64,000 nucleotides of DNA from Streptomyces sp. CB01580. GTDB taxonomy: Bacteria > Actinomycetota > Actinomycetes > Streptomycetales > Streptomycetaceae. This document shows, one piece after another, positions 8,836 through 18,452 of this stretch. The notes beneath the pieces are model-generated. The model was not told the DNA's origin, ran no database searches, and saw only the letters and a list, made by a program, of their open reading frames with translations. How positions within the stretch are numbered: position 1 is the first letter of the stretch; every line of letters begins with the position of its first letter. The position numbers and the translations under genes were made by a program. Where the stretch lies: assembly GCF_001905795.1 (NCBI RefSeq), contig NZ_LIXJ01000002.1, forward strand, positions 269,834 to 333,833. The letters are read 5' to 3'.

Positions 8836-10740
8836 ATGCCCACGCGCCATGACATCCGTAACGTAGCCATCGTCGCCCACGTCGACCATGGCAAGACCAC
8901 CATCGTCGACGGCATGCTCAAGCAGGCCGGTGCCTTCGGCGCGCACCAGCTCGACTCCGTGGACGACCGCGTCATGGACTCGAACGACCTGGAGCGTGAG
9001 AAGGGCATCACGATCCTCGCCAAGAACACGGCGGTGAAGTATCACCCCAAGGACGGCGGGGACCCGATCACGATCAACATCATCGACACCCCCGGCCACG
9101 CCGACTTCGGTGGCGAGGTCGAGCGCGGCCTGTCGATGGTCGACGGCGTGGTGCTGCTGGTGGACTCCTCCGAGGGCCCGCTCCCGCAGACGCGTTTCGT
9201 GCTGCGCAAGGCCCTCCAGGCCCGGCTCCCCGTCATCCTGTGCATCAACAAGACGGACCGTCCCGACTCCCGCATCGACGAGGTCGTGAACGAGGCGTAC
9301 GACCTCTTCCTCGACCTGGACGCGGACGAGGACCAGATCGAGTTCCCGATCGTCTACGCCTGCGGCCGTGACGGCATCGCCTCGCTGACCAAGCCGCAGG
9401 ACGGCACCGTCCCGGCCGACTCGACCAGCCTGGAGCCATTCTTCTCGACGATCCTCCAGCACATCCCGGCCCCGCAGTACGACGACGAGGCCCCGCTGCA
9501 GGCCCACGTCACCAACCTGGACGCGGACAACTTCCTCGGCCGTATCGCGCTGCTCCGTGTCGAGCAGGGTGAGCTGCGCAAGGGCCAGACGGTCGCCTGG
9601 ATCAAGCGCGACGGCTCGGTCCACAACGTCCGCATCAGCGAGCTGATGATGACCGAGGCGCTCACCCGCAAGCCGGCCGAGGTGGCGGGCCCCGGTGACA
9701 TCTGCGCCGTCGCCGGCATCCCCGACATCATGATCGGCGAGACGCTGGCCGACCCGGAGAACCCGATCGCGCTGCCGCTGATCACGGTCGACGAGCCGGC
9801 GATCTCCATGGTGATCGGTACGAACACCTCGCCGATGGTCGGCCGCGGTGGCACCGGCAAGGGCGCGGACGCCAAGTCCGTCGTCAAGGACCGCAAGGTC
9901 ACCGCCCGCCAGGTGAAGGACCGCCTGGACCGCGAGCTGATCGGCAACGTCTCGCTCCGTGTCCTCGACACCGAGCGCCCGGACGCCTGGGAGGTCCAGG
10001 GCCGTGGTGAGCTCGCGCTCGCCATCCTGGTCGAGCAGATGCGTCGCGAGGGCTTCGAGCTCACCATCGGCAAGCCGCAGGTCGTCACCAAGGACGTCGA
10101 CGGCAAGGTCCACGAGCCGGTCGAGCGCATGACGGTCGACGTGCCCGAAGAGCACATGGGCGCCGTCACCCAGCTCATGGGTGTCCGCAAGGGCCGCATG
10201 GACAACATGTCGAACCACGGCTCCGGCTGGGTCCGCATGGAGTTCGTCGTCCCGTCCCGCGGCCTGATCGGCTTCCGTACGGAATTCCTGACCCAGACCC
10301 GCGGCACGGGCATCGCCCACTCGATCCACGAGGGCCACGAGCCCTGGTTCGGCCCGCTGCAGACCCGTAACAACGGCTCCCTGGTCGCCGACCGCGCCGG
10401 TGCGGTCACCGCCTTCGCGATGACCAACCTCCAGGAGCGCGGTGTGCTGTTCACCGAGCCCGGCACCGAGGTGTACGAGGGCATGATCGTCGGCGAGAAC
10501 TCGCGCTCCGACGACATGGACGTGAACATCACCAAGGAGAAGAAGCTCACGAACATGCGGTCCTCGTCGGCCGACTCGTTCGAGGCGATCGTCCCGCCGC
10601 GCAAGCTCTCCCTGGAGCAGTCGCTGGAGTTCTGCCGCGACGACGAGTGCGTCGAGGTGACGCCGGAGGCCGTCCGGATCCGTAAGGTCAACCTGGACGC
10701 CCGCGAGCGCGCCCGTACCGCCTCGCGCGCCAAGCGCTGA
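8836..10740 (+). CDS. typA: ribosome-associated GTPase TypA/BipA
   Basis: Translation-factor GTPase, 634 aa, full length for the family (about 610-640 aa). It binds the ribosome and is needed for stress and low-temperature growth in other bacteria. G-domain motifs are present: P-loop AHVDHGKTT at residues 12-20, DTPGHAD (G3), and NKTD (G4). The EF-G-like domains III and V and the TypA-specific C-terminal domain follow, with sequence conserved to the end (for example [21 protein letters not shown]). The ATG at 8836 gives the standard N-terminus [12 protein letters not shown]. The open frame extends upstream but loses similarity. It is followed by a strong terminator, so it is transcribed apart from the peptide importer downstream. 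Confidence 0.97.
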   Translation: MPTRHDIRNVAIVAHVDHGKTTIVDGMLKQAGAFGAHQLDSVDDRVMDSNDLEREKGITILAKNTAVKYHPKDGGDPITINIIDTPGHADFGGEVERGLSMVDGVVLLVDSSEGPLPQTRFVLRKALQARLPVILCINKTDRPDSRIDEVVNEAYDLFLDLDADEDQIEFPIVYACGRDGIASLTKPQDGTVPADSTSLEPFFSTILQHIPAPQYDDEAPLQAHVTNLDADNFLGRIALLRVEQGELRKGQTVAWIKRDGSVHNVRISELMMTEALTRKPAEVAGPGDICAVAGIPDIMIGETLADPENPIALPLITVDEPAISMVIGTNTSPMVGRGGTGKGADAKSVVKDRKVTARQVKDRLDRELIGNVSLRVLDTERPDAWEVQGRGELALAILVEQMRREGFELTIGKPQVVTKDVDGKVHEPVERMTVDVPEEHMGAVTQLMGVRKGRMDNMSNHGSGWVRMEFVVPSRGLIGFRTEFLTQTRGTGIAHSIHEGHEPWFGPLQTRNNGSLVADRAGAVTAFAMTNLQERGVLFTEPGTEVYEGMIVGENSRSDDMDVNITKEKKLTNMRSSSADSFEAIVPPRKLSLEQSLEFCRDDECVEVTPEAVRIRKVNLDARERARTASRAKR

Positions 10741-10778
10741 CGCCGGTCAGTACCTTTCGGCCCTTGTCAGTCCCTCTT

Positions 10779-10819
10779 CGGCCCGGCCCCTCCGCACACG
10801 GTGCGGAGGGGCCGGGCCG
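10779..10819 (+). terminator. strong terminator of typA
   Basis: Perfect 19-bp stem (CGGCCCGGCCCCTCCGCAC and its complement) with a 3-nt ACG loop, 39 nt after the typA stop. Confidence 0.9.
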
Positions 10820-11272
10820 CTTCCGGGAAACGTCTTGTGACGGTCCGGTGGCACCCCGCGACGGCCCCCGGGACGGCCGGTGGCGCCGCGTCAGCGGGCC
10901 CTCGGGAACCGGGTGCGCGCGTTCCACGGACGTTCAACCCGTTTTCTTCGATCGGATGTCCGGTTATCGGGCGTCGCTCTCCGGAACATGTATTAACGGT
11001 CCGTTTCGGGGGTGTCTGTCTAGGATCGCTTTGTCCGTATTTCGGGTCTACGCGTGCGGTTGATGTTGCCAAAACGAGACCCTTTAGGTGTGGTTTACGG
11101 CCCAGCCGTCCTTAATAGTTGGCTCGATGAGCTCGGGTCAATGGGTCACGCACTGTGGGGAGTGCCGACTCACGAGCACACTCGGGGCACTGAACGATCG
11201 CCGTCAGGGGTGTCGGTGTATCACTCCAGTGCCCTTCTTGTAGTCAAAAGTGGACTCATGAGGAGGAAACCC
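10820..11272 (+). promoter_or_regulatory. long leader/promoter region of the first oligopeptide importer
   Basis: This 450-bp stretch is clearly more AT-rich than its surroundings and has no coding sequence. Possible -10 boxes are TAGGAT at 11021-11026 and TAGGTG at 11085-11090, the latter with TTGATG at 11060-11065 as a possible -35 (19-nt spacer). A 5' leader of 180-240 nt would result. I see no recognisable riboswitch. bldK-type operons in streptomycetes are developmentally regulated, but no specific regulator site is identified here. Confidence 0.45.
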
Positions 11273-12925
11273 ATGCGTGGTGCCAAGAGCGCCAAGTGGG
11301 TCGCGGGAGCGGCAATCATCGCCCTGGCCGCGACCGCCTGTGGCGGCGGGGACGGCGACGACAAGGAGAGCGCCGGTAAGGGGGGCAATGGCGGCACGTT
11401 CCGGCTCGGTATCACCGAGCCCGTTTCCATCGACCCGGTGAACGCCCAGGAGTCCGAGGGCATGCTCGTCGCCCGGGCCATCTTCACCCAGCTCTACGAC
11501 GTGGCCACGGACGGCAAGCTCGTCCCGAAGCTCGCCGAGTCCGGTACGTCCGAGGACGGCAAGACCTGGACGTTCAAGATCAAGGCCGGCACGAAGTTCA
11601 CCAACGGTGAGACCGTCGACGCCGAGTCGTTCATCCGTGGCTGGACCCGTGTCGCCGCGAAGGCGTCGGCCTCCGACGTCTCGTACCACATGGCCGGCAT
11701 CAAGGGCTACGACGACCTCAAGAGCGGCAAGAGCGACAAGTTCGCCGGTCTGTCCGCTCCGGACGCCAACACCCTCAAGGTCGAGCTGACCGAGGTCGAC
11801 TTCGAGTTCGACAAGAAGACCGCCCACGCGGCCTTCAGCCCGGTCCCGAAGGTCGCCGGCGCCGGTGACAACAAGAAGTACAACGACGCCCCGATCGGCA
11901 ACGGCCCCTTCAAGATGGAGGGCAGCTGGGAGCACAACAAGTCGATCACGCTCGCCCGCAACGACGACTACGGCCTGAACAAGGCCAAGCTCGACAAGGT
12001 CGAGATCAAGATCCTGAACCCGAGCAACAGCTCCCAGCTCGAGTACACGGGCTTCCAGTCGGGTCAGTTCGACTTCGCGCGTATGCCCACGCCGCAGCTC
12101 TCGGTCGCCAAGGCCAAGTACGAGCCGCAGGGCCAGTGGTACTCGGCCGAGTTCTCCGGCATCAACTACCTGGTCGCGTTCAACAAGAACAAGCCGCTGA
12201 ACAACGCCGACGCGCGCAAGGCGATCTCGTACGCGATCGACCGCGAGGCCATCGCCAAGTCCGTCTTCCAGGGCATGCAGAAGCCGGCCACCGCGTTCCT
12301 GCCGCCGTCCTTCGCCGACACCTACCAGGCCGGTGTCTGCACCTCCTGCGTCAAGCAGGACAAGGCCAAGGCCAAGGAGCTCGCCGAGAAGGGCGGCCTG
12401 AAGCCGGGCACGACCATCGACTTCGGCTACAACACCGGTGCCGGCCACGAGGAATGGGTCCAGGCCATCGCGGCGCAGCTGAAGGAGGTCCTCGGCCTCA
12501 ACGTCAAGCTGGACGGCAAGCCGTTCAAGGAGGCCCTGGCCGCGCAGCAGGAGAAGAGCGCCAGTGGTCTGTGGCGTTCGGCGTGGACCGCCGACTACCC
12601 GACCGCGGACAACTTCCTCGCCCCGCTGCTGAGCACCGCCGGTATCGGTGAGGACCCGTCGACCGGCAAGGCGCAGGGCGACAACCGCGGCCGCTACTCG
12701 AACCCCAAGTTCGACAAGCTGCTCGACCAGGCCCGTTCCGAGAAGGACGCCGCCAAGCGCGCCGACCTGTACAAGCAGGCCGAGAAGATCGCGCTCGACG
12801 AGGACCAGGGTGTCATCCCGCTCTGGCAGCGTTCGCAGTACCGTCTGGTGAACACCAAGAAGTTCGCCAACTTCAAGATGAACTTCTTCGAGGACCCGGA
12901 CCTCGCGGAGATCACGCTCAAGTAA
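11273..12925 (+). CDS. oligopeptide-binding lipoprotein of importer 1 (BldKB/DppA type)
   Basis: Extracellular peptide receptor, 550 aa. The lipoprotein signal is MRGAKSAKWVAGAA..ATAC with Cys23 lipidated. The SBP_bac_5 pattern includes the N-terminal GTFRLGITEPVSIDPVNA, the YAIDREAI segment and the late WTADYPTADNFL segment. ATG 11273 is preceded by AGGAGGAAA, and the in-frame ATG at 11258 has no such box. It heads a five-gene operon (receptor, two permeases, two ATPases). Its place next to typA is also where I remember the S. coelicolor bldK locus, whose importer takes up a peptide signal required for aerial growth. Whether this operon or the second one is the true BldK orthologue cannot be settled by eye. 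A stable hairpin follows the gene. Confidence 0.92.
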   Translation: MRGAKSAKWVAGAAIIALAATACGGGDGDDKESAGKGGNGGTFRLGITEPVSIDPVNAQESEGMLVARAIFTQLYDVATDGKLVPKLAESGTSEDGKTWTFKIKAGTKFTNGETVDAESFIRGWTRVAAKASASDVSYHMAGIKGYDDLKSGKSDKFAGLSAPDANTLKVELTEVDFEFDKKTAHAAFSPVPKVAGAGDNKKYNDAPIGNGPFKMEGSWEHNKSITLARNDDYGLNKAKLDKVEIKILNPSNSSQLEYTGFQSGQFDFARMPTPQLSVAKAKYEPQGQWYSAEFSGINYLVAFNKNKPLNNADARKAISYAIDREAIAKSVFQGMQKPATAFLPPSFADTYQAGVCTSCVKQDKAKAKELAEKGGLKPGTTIDFGYNTGAGHEEWVQAIAAQLKEVLGLNVKLDGKPFKEALAAQQEKSASGLWRSAWTADYPTADNFLAPLLSTAGIGEDPSTGKAQGDNRGRYSNPKFDKLLDQARSEKDAAKRADLYKQAEKIALDEDQGVIPLWQRSQYRLVNTKKFANFKMNFFEDPDLAEITLK

Positions 12926-12944
12926 GAGCCTTCTTCAGCAGGTA

Positions 12945-12995
12945 GGCGAAGGCCGTGGAGTCGGAGTAACTTCTTCGGCTTCCACGGCCTTCGCC
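12945..12995 (+). terminator. intra-operon stem-loop between receptor and permease genes
   Basis: Perfect 15-bp inverted repeat (GGCGAAGGCCGTGGA / TCCACGGCCTTCGCC) with a 21-nt loop, starting 20 nt after the receptor stop and ending about 100 nt before the permease start. Such hairpins after binding-protein genes usually protect the receptor mRNA from 3' decay or stop part of the transcripts, so that receptor is made in excess over membrane components. Confidence 0.7.
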
Positions 12996-13093
12996 CAGTA
13001 CCGGGCGCACCCCTCTGACGGCGCCCGGCGGCGGCCGCTCTCCCGATCGGATGATGCCGCCCATCCCCACACTCAGTATGTGAAGGAGGCATC

Positions 13094-14017
13094 GTGGGCA
13101 GATATGTGATCCGCCGGCTCGGGCAGATGATCGTCGTCCTCTTCGGTGCGACCATTGTTCTCTTCTGCTGTCTGTTCATCCTGCCCGGCGACCCCGTGGG
13201 TTCGCTCGGCGGCGACAAGGCCCGTGATCCGGCCGTCGTGGCCGAGCTCCGGGAACGTTACGGACTCAATGACCCATTGCCGGTCCAGTACGGGCACTTC
13301 GTCCAGAATCTGGCCAAGGGCGACCTCGGTGAGGACTTCACCCAGCGCCGTCCGGTGACCGAGATCCTGAAGCCGAAGCTCGCGAACACCGCCGAGCTGG
13401 CCGTCGCGGCCATCGTCATCGACATCGCGATCGGCGTCTTCGCGGGTCTGATCGCCGCATTGTTCAGATATTCATTCTGGGACGTGTTGATCACACTGCT
13501 GACCACGTTGGCCGTCGGATTCCCATCCTTCATCATCGGTATGGTCCTGCAGAAGTTCTTCGTGGTGGACCTCCAGTGGTTCCCGCTGATTTCCGACGGC
13601 TCCTTCAACTCCCTGGTCCTGCCCGCCTTCACTCTCGCGATCCTCGACGCGGCACTGGTGGCGAGACTCATGCGCGGCACCATGCTGGAGGTGCTGCGGG
13701 CCGACTACGTGAAGACGGCCGTCGCCAAGGGCCTGCCCCGGCGCACGGTTCTCGTCAAGCACGTGATGCGCAACTCGATCATCCCGGTCGTCACCTACCT
13801 GGGAATCTCCTTCGGCAGCCTGCTCGGTGGTGCGCTCATCACCGAGGCGATCTTCAACTGGGACGGTATCGGGCTCGCCCTGGTGCAGGCGGTCCAGCAG
13901 CAGAACAACCCGATCATCATCGGCGTGGTGACCTTCGGCGTCGCCGTGTTCGTCCTGCTCAACCTGATCGTCGACCTCTTGTACGCGGTCCTCGACCCGC
14001 GCATCCGTCTCGCCTGA
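13094..14017 (+). CDS. oligopeptide ABC permease 1 (DppB type)
   Basis: Membrane subunit, 307 aa. It starts MGRYVIRRLGQM, the classical N-terminus of DppB/OppB permeases, has six predicted membrane segments, and carries the EAA-loop region ADYVKTAVAKGLPRRTVLVKH. The C-terminus DLLYAVLDPRIRLA is also standard. The start is GTG at 13094 after AAGGAGG. It pairs with the next permease to form the channel. Confidence 0.95.
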   Translation: MGRYVIRRLGQMIVVLFGATIVLFCCLFILPGDPVGSLGGDKARDPAVVAELRERYGLNDPLPVQYGHFVQNLAKGDLGEDFTQRRPVTEILKPKLANTAELAVAAIVIDIAIGVFAGLIAALFRYSFWDVLITLLTTLAVGFPSFIIGMVLQKFFVVDLQWFPLISDGSFNSLVLPAFTLAILDAALVARLMRGTMLEVLRADYVKTAVAKGLPRRTVLVKHVMRNSIIPVVTYLGISFGSLLGGALITEAIFNWDGIGLALVQAVQQQNNPIIIGVVTFGVAVFVLLNLIVDLLYAVLDPRIRLA

Positions 14018-14048
14018 CCCCAGGCAGCCCGTTCTAGGAGTCACACCC

Positions 14049-14972
14049 ATGACTGAGCTCACCAAGAGCACAGCGGAGGCGGGGACCGCTCAGAAGGCGG
14101 CCGCTCCGGCCGAGGCCGAGCCGGCGATCGCCCGCGTCACCCAGTGGGGCGAGATCCGCCACCGCTTCATGGCCAACAAGCTGGCCGTGGTCGGCCTGGT
14201 GCTGGTCGTCCTGCTGTTCCTGACCGCCGCGCTGGCGCCGCTGCTGGCGCCGTACGACCCGCTGGCGCAGAACCTCAACAACACCCTCCAGGCGCCGGGC
14301 GGCGACCACCTCCTCGGCACCGACGCGCTCGGCCGCGACCAGCTGTCGCGCATCATCTACGGCGCCCGCATCGCCGTCATCATCGGTCTGGCCTCGATCT
14401 TCCTGGCCTGCCTCATCGGCGTCGTCATCGGTTCCCTCGCCGGCTACTTCGGCAAGGCCACCGACTCGGTGCTCATGCGCATCGCGGACGTCTTCTTCGC
14501 CTTCCCGCTGCTGATCGGTGCCATCGTCATCATCATCGCGATGGGCCGCGGCGTCGCCCCGGTGATCATCTCGCTGGCGGTCTTCTCCTGGCCGACCGTC
14601 TCCCGACTGCTGCGCAGCTCGATCCTGTCGGTCCGTGAGGCGGACTACGTGCTCGCCGCCCGCGCGCTGGGCGCCAGCACCTCGCGGATCATCATCCGGC
14701 ACATCATTCCCAACTCGATCGCCGCCGTGATGGCGTACGCCGCCTTCAGCGTCGGCAGCGCGATCGTGGCCGAGGCCGCACTGTCCTTCCTGGGCGTCGG
14801 CGTCAGCCCCGAGGTCGCGGAGTGGGGCAACATGCTGTCGGCCGCCAAGGACTTCCTCGGTGTGAAGGACTACCTCTGGGTGTATCCCTCCATCGCGATC
14901 GTCCTGACCGTCCTTGGTTTCGTTTTCGTCGGTGACGGGCTGCGCGACGCCCTTGACCCGAAGCTGCGCTGA
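14049..14972 (+). CDS. oligopeptide ABC permease 2 (DppC type)
   Basis: Membrane subunit, 307 aa. An Ala/Glu/Thr-rich cytoplasmic leader of about 30 residues precedes the first membrane segment (LAVVGLVLVVLLFLTAALAPLL). The family segment LLGTDALGRDQLSRIIYGAR and the EAA-loop ADYVLAARALGASTSRIIIRH follow, and it ends DALDPKLR. It starts 32 nt after the DppB-type gene with AGGAG at the right distance. Confidence 0.95.
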   Translation: MTELTKSTAEAGTAQKAAAPAEAEPAIARVTQWGEIRHRFMANKLAVVGLVLVVLLFLTAALAPLLAPYDPLAQNLNNTLQAPGGDHLLGTDALGRDQLSRIIYGARIAVIIGLASIFLACLIGVVIGSLAGYFGKATDSVLMRIADVFFAFPLLIGAIVIIIAMGRGVAPVIISLAVFSWPTVSRLLRSSILSVREADYVLAARALGASTSRIIIRHIIPNSIAAVMAYAAFSVGSAIVAEAALSFLGVGVSPEVAEWGNMLSAAKDFLGVKDYLWVYPSIAIVLTVLGFVFVGDGLRDALDPKLR

Positions 14973-14989
14973 GAGGGCGGCACCACGAC

Positions 14990-16045
14990 ATGACTACTTC
15001 ACACGTCACCGCACAGGCGCCGGGCAGGCGCTCCGGCGATGCCGACACGCCCGTCCTCGAAGTGCGCGACCTGCACGTCGAGTTCAAGACCCGCGAAGGC
15101 ATCGTCAAGGCCGTCAACGGCGTCAACTACAGCGTCCGTGCCGGTGAGACGCTCGCCGTGCTCGGCGAGTCCGGCTCCGGAAAGTCCGTGACCGCGCAGG
15201 CGATCATGGGCATCCTCGACTCGCCCCCCGGACGGGTCGCCAAGGGCGAGATCCTCTTCCAGGGGCAGGACATCCTCCAGCTCCCGGAGAACGAGCGGCG
15301 CAAGCTGCGCGGCCCGAAGATGGCGATGATCTTCCAGGACGCGCTCTCCGCGCTGAACCCGGTCTACTCGGTCGGCAACCAGCTCGGCGAGATGTTCCGG
15401 GTCCACCAGGGCATGTCCAAGAAGGACGCCAAGGCCAAGGCCATCGAGCTGATGGACCGGGTGAAGATCCCGGCCGCCGGCAGCCGCGTCAACGACTACC
15501 CGCACCAGTTCTCCGGCGGTATGCGCCAGCGCATCATGATCGCCATGGCGCTGGCCCTGGAGCCCGACCTGATCATCGCGGACGAGCCCACCACGGCGCT
15601 CGACGTGACGGTCCAGGCACAGGTCATGGACCTGCTGGCGGAGCTGCAGCGCGAGTACAACATGGGCCTGATCCTGATCACCCACGACCTCGGCGTGGTC
15701 GCCGACGTCGCGGACAAGATCGCGGTCATGTACGCGGGCCGGATCGTCGAGCAGTCCCCGATCCACGAGCTGTACAAGCGCCCCGCGCACCCGTACACCC
15801 GCGGCCTGCTCGACTCGATCCCGCGTCTGGACCAGAAGGGCCACGAGCTCTACGCGATCAAGGGCCTGCCGCCCAACCTGCTGAAGGCGCCGTCCGGTTG
15901 CGCCTTCAACCCGCGCTGCCCCAAGGCGCAGGACATCTGCCGCACCGACGTCCCGGCCCTGCTGCCGGTGACCGAGACGGACGGCACCGAGCTGGCCGGC
16001 CGCAGCAGCGCCTGCCACTTCTGGAAGGAGCAGATCCATGGCTGA
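14990..16045 (+). CDS. oligopeptide ABC ATPase 1 (DppD type)
   Basis: ATP-hydrolysing subunit, 351 aa. Walker A is GESGSGKS at about residues 60-67, the signature is FSGGMRQR, Walker B is [12 protein letters not shown], and the switch histidine is in ILITHDLGV. The C-terminal oligopeptide/dipeptide extension contains the conserved Cys residues of [15 protein letters not shown], which in relatives bind an iron-sulfur cluster. Its last 8 bases overlap the next gene. Confidence 0.95.
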   Translation: MTTSHVTAQAPGRRSGDADTPVLEVRDLHVEFKTREGIVKAVNGVNYSVRAGETLAVLGESGSGKSVTAQAIMGILDSPPGRVAKGEILFQGQDILQLPENERRKLRGPKMAMIFQDALSALNPVYSVGNQLGEMFRVHQGMSKKDAKAKAIELMDRVKIPAAGSRVNDYPHQFSGGMRQRIMIAMALALEPDLIIADEPTTALDVTVQAQVMDLLAELQREYNMGLILITHDLGVVADVADKIAVMYAGRIVEQSPIHELYKRPAHPYTRGLLDSIPRLDQKGHELYAIKGLPPNLLKAPSGCAFNPRCPKAQDICRTDVPALLPVTETDGTELAGRSSACHFWKEQIHG

Positions 16046-17189
16046 GGACAGCAAGAAGACCGACGCCGTGGACGCCACCCCCAACGTCACCGAGGTGGAC
16101 ACGGCCGATGTCGCCACGGAGGCCGAGGCGGTCGCCGCCCTCGACGCCGAGGTGGACCGGGGCGAGCCGATCCTCCAGGTGCGCAACCTGGTCAAGCACT
16201 TCCCGCTGACCCAGGGCATCCTGTTCAAGAAGCAGATCGGCGCGGTCAAGGCGGTCGACGGGGTCTCCTTCGACCTGTACCAGGGCGAGACGCTCGGCAT
16301 CGTGGGCGAGTCCGGCTGTGGCAAGTCCACGGTCGCGAAGCTCCTGATGCTCCTGGAGACCGCCACCTCCGGCGAGATCTTCTACAAGGGCCAGGACATC
16401 ACCAAGCTGTCCGGCAGGGCCCTCAAGGCCGTCCGCCGGAACATCCAGATGGTGTTCCAGGACCCGTACACCTCGCTCAACCCCCGTATGACGGTGGGCG
16501 ACATCATCGGCGAGACGTACGAGATCCACCCCGAGGTGGCACCGAAGGGCGACCGCCGCCGCAAGGTCCAGGAGCTGCTGGACGTGGTGGGCCTGAACCC
16601 GGAGTACATCAACCGCTACCCGCACCAGTTCTCCGGCGGTCAGCGCCAGCGCATCGGCATCGCCCGCGGTCTCGCGCTCAACCCGGAGATCATCATCTGC
16701 GACGAGCCGGTCTCCGCGCTCGACGTGTCGGTGCAGGCGCAGGTCATCAACCTGATGGAGAAGCTCCAGGACGAGTTCAACCTCTCCTACCTCTTCATCG
16801 CGCACGACCTGTCGATCGTCCGGCACATCTCCGACCGCGTCGGTGTGATGTACCTGGGCAGGATGGCCGAGATCGGCACGGACGAGCAGATCTACGACCA
16901 CCCGACGCACCCGTACACGCAGGCGCTGCTGTCGGCGGTCCCGGTGCCGGACCCGGAGGCCCGCGAGAACCGCGAGCGGATCATCCTCACCGGCGACGTG
17001 CCGTCCCCGGCGAACCCGCCGTCCGGCTGCCGCTTCCGCACCCGTTGCTGGAAGGCGCAGGACAAGTGCGCCGAGGAGACGCCGCTGCTGGCGGTGCCCG
17101 AGCGCTTCAAGTCGTCGGACTCGCCGGCCGCGCACGAGTCGGCCTGCCACTTCGCCGAGGAGAAGGACGTCGTCGGCGCGGCTTCGTGA
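16038..17189 (+). CDS. oligopeptide ABC ATPase 2 (DppF type)
   Basis: Second ATPase subunit, 383 aa. A divergent leader of about 40 Glu/Asp/Thr-rich residues precedes the conserved LQVRNLVKHFPLTQGILFKKQIG. Walker A is GESGCGKS, the signature is FSGGQRQR, Walker B is [12 protein letters not shown], with Asp-Cys in place of the more usual Ala-Asp. The C-terminal domain again carries Cys residues ([15 protein letters not shown]). The ATG overlaps the stop of the first ATPase (8 bp), so translation is probably coupled. It is the last gene of the operon. Confidence 0.95.
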   Translation: MAEDSKKTDAVDATPNVTEVDTADVATEAEAVAALDAEVDRGEPILQVRNLVKHFPLTQGILFKKQIGAVKAVDGVSFDLYQGETLGIVGESGCGKSTVAKLLMLLETATSGEIFYKGQDITKLSGRALKAVRRNIQMVFQDPYTSLNPRMTVGDIIGETYEIHPEVAPKGDRRRKVQELLDVVGLNPEYINRYPHQFSGGQRQRIGIARGLALNPEIIICDEPVSALDVSVQAQVINLMEKLQDEFNLSYLFIAHDLSIVRHISDRVGVMYLGRMAEIGTDEQIYDHPTHPYTQALLSAVPVPDPEARENRERIILTGDVPSPANPPSGCRFRTRCWKAQDKCAEETPLLAVPERFKSSDSPAAHESACHFAEEKDVVGAAS

Positions 17190-17230
17190 CCCGGCGCGTG
17201 CCACGGCACGTATGACGCGACGTGTGTGAC

Positions 17231-17269
17231 ACGGACGGCCCGGAACCCCAGGGGTTCCGGGCCGTCCGT
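17231..17269 (+). terminator. terminator of importer 1 operon
   Basis: Perfect 18-19-bp stem (ACGGACGGCCCGGAACCCC and its complement) with a minimal loop, 41 nt after the operon's last stop. Confidence 0.9.
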
Positions 17270-17396
17270 CGTGTCCGGCCGTCCTGGCCGTCGAGTCGGT
17301 GTCCGGCCGCACGGCCGCACGGACACTCACCGCGGTGCCCGACGCTCCGTCACCCTCCGCTCGTCCGACGGTGCGTCGACCCGTCCGTCCTGCGGA

Positions 17397-17933
17397 TCAC
17401 TTGTACTGGATGCCCCACAGGTTGCTGCTCTTCTTGACCGGGGCGATGTTGTTGGACTTCTTCCAGGCCTTCACCTTCTTGCAGCTACCGCCGGGCTTCG
17501 CCTGGAAGGTGTACTTGGTGACGCTGAAGCCCTTCGCCTCGTGGTACATCATCAGGCGGCCCCGGCTCTTGCCCTTCTTCTTCTGGACCTTGGCCGCGTA
17601 GGTCCAGGTGTCGGACTTCGTCCAGGTCTTGCCCAGGGAGACGCTGAACGAGGCCGATGCCTTGGCGAAGACGACGCCCGCCTCGCTGCCGACCGTGGCG
17701 GTGCCGGTGGCCGTCCAGGAGCCGGTCTTGTTCTTCGCGTAACTGATGGTCACGCCCGGCTTCGCCCAGTCGCTGTGCACGTTGGTCGGAACCCAGACGG
17801 TCTTCTTGTCGCCGATCGAGTAGACCGGGGGCCCGTCGCATATGGCGCCGGCCGAGGCGGGTGCGGCGGAGACCGCTACGACTCCGGCGCTCAGCAGAGC
17901 GGTGGAGAGAACGGTGCTCATGACACGCTTCAC
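17397..17933 (-). CDS. small secreted protein of unknown function between the two peptide importers
   Basis: 178 aa with a Sec signal peptide (MKRVMSTVL..VAVSAAPASA, cleavage probably ASA-GA near residue 28). The mature part is basic, about 150 aa, rich in Lys/Thr/Ser/Trp, with two Cys that could form one disulfide (ICDGPP near its N-terminus and SCKKVK near its C-terminus), and pattern suggesting beta structure. GTG 17933 follows GGAGG by 6 nt. An internal ATG (17921) is possible. I do not recognise the family. It is transcribed against both importers, each of which takes up peptides, so it could be a surface protein or a precursor. That link is only positional. Confidence 0.8.
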   Translation of the reverse strand: MKRVMSTVLSTALLSAGVVAVSAAPASAGAICDGPPVYSIGDKKTVWVPTNVHSDWAKPGVTISYAKNKTGSWTATGTATVGSEAGVVFAKASASFSVSLGKTWTKSDTWTYAAKVQKKKGKSRGRLMMYHEAKGFSVTKYTFQAKPGGSCKKVKAWKKSNNIAPVKKSSNLWGIQYK

Positions 17934-18452
17934 GTAGATCCTCCGGATCCCAGGCGTTTTGTTGGGGACGCGTCACACTCTGGCAGTCAGGCCGCTGTTG
18001 CAGTACGGGACTTGAGTGACTGTCGAGGTTCGGTGGCCGGGCGCGGACGTGATCGTTTCTTTGTTGCGGGAAGGTGCCGGTCCGGTAACGCGCGCCCGTC
18101 CGGCGGTGTCTGTCCGTCGGTGGCGCGCCGTCCGGTGAGTGCCCGCTCGGTGCTGCGTGCGCGCTCGGTGGCGCATCTGTCGCGGCGGACCCGTGGACGC
18201 TTCCGGGCGGCGCCCCGGGAGGGGAAGGGGGCTCCCGCATGGCGTCGGGCCGTCAGATCGCCGTCCAGGGCCCCCTGGACCTCCGTCGGGCGGGGCTGCC
18301 CGGATCTCCGTCGGAGAGGTGACGGGTGCACACGTACGGCCGCGGACAAGGTGCATGGGTCGCGGGGGGAGGTGATATTCGACTGGAGGTGACACCGGGT
18401 GAGGGAGTGGTGACACGGAGCGATGCGACCGAGTACGAGGAGGAGGCACTCC
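17934..18452. promoter_or_regulatory. divergent intergenic region (secreted protein / importer 2)
   Basis: About 520 bp with starts pointing outward at both ends. It must contain both promoters, but I cannot assign boxes with confidence. Open frames within it are arginine/proline-rich and unsupported. Confidence 0.4.
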
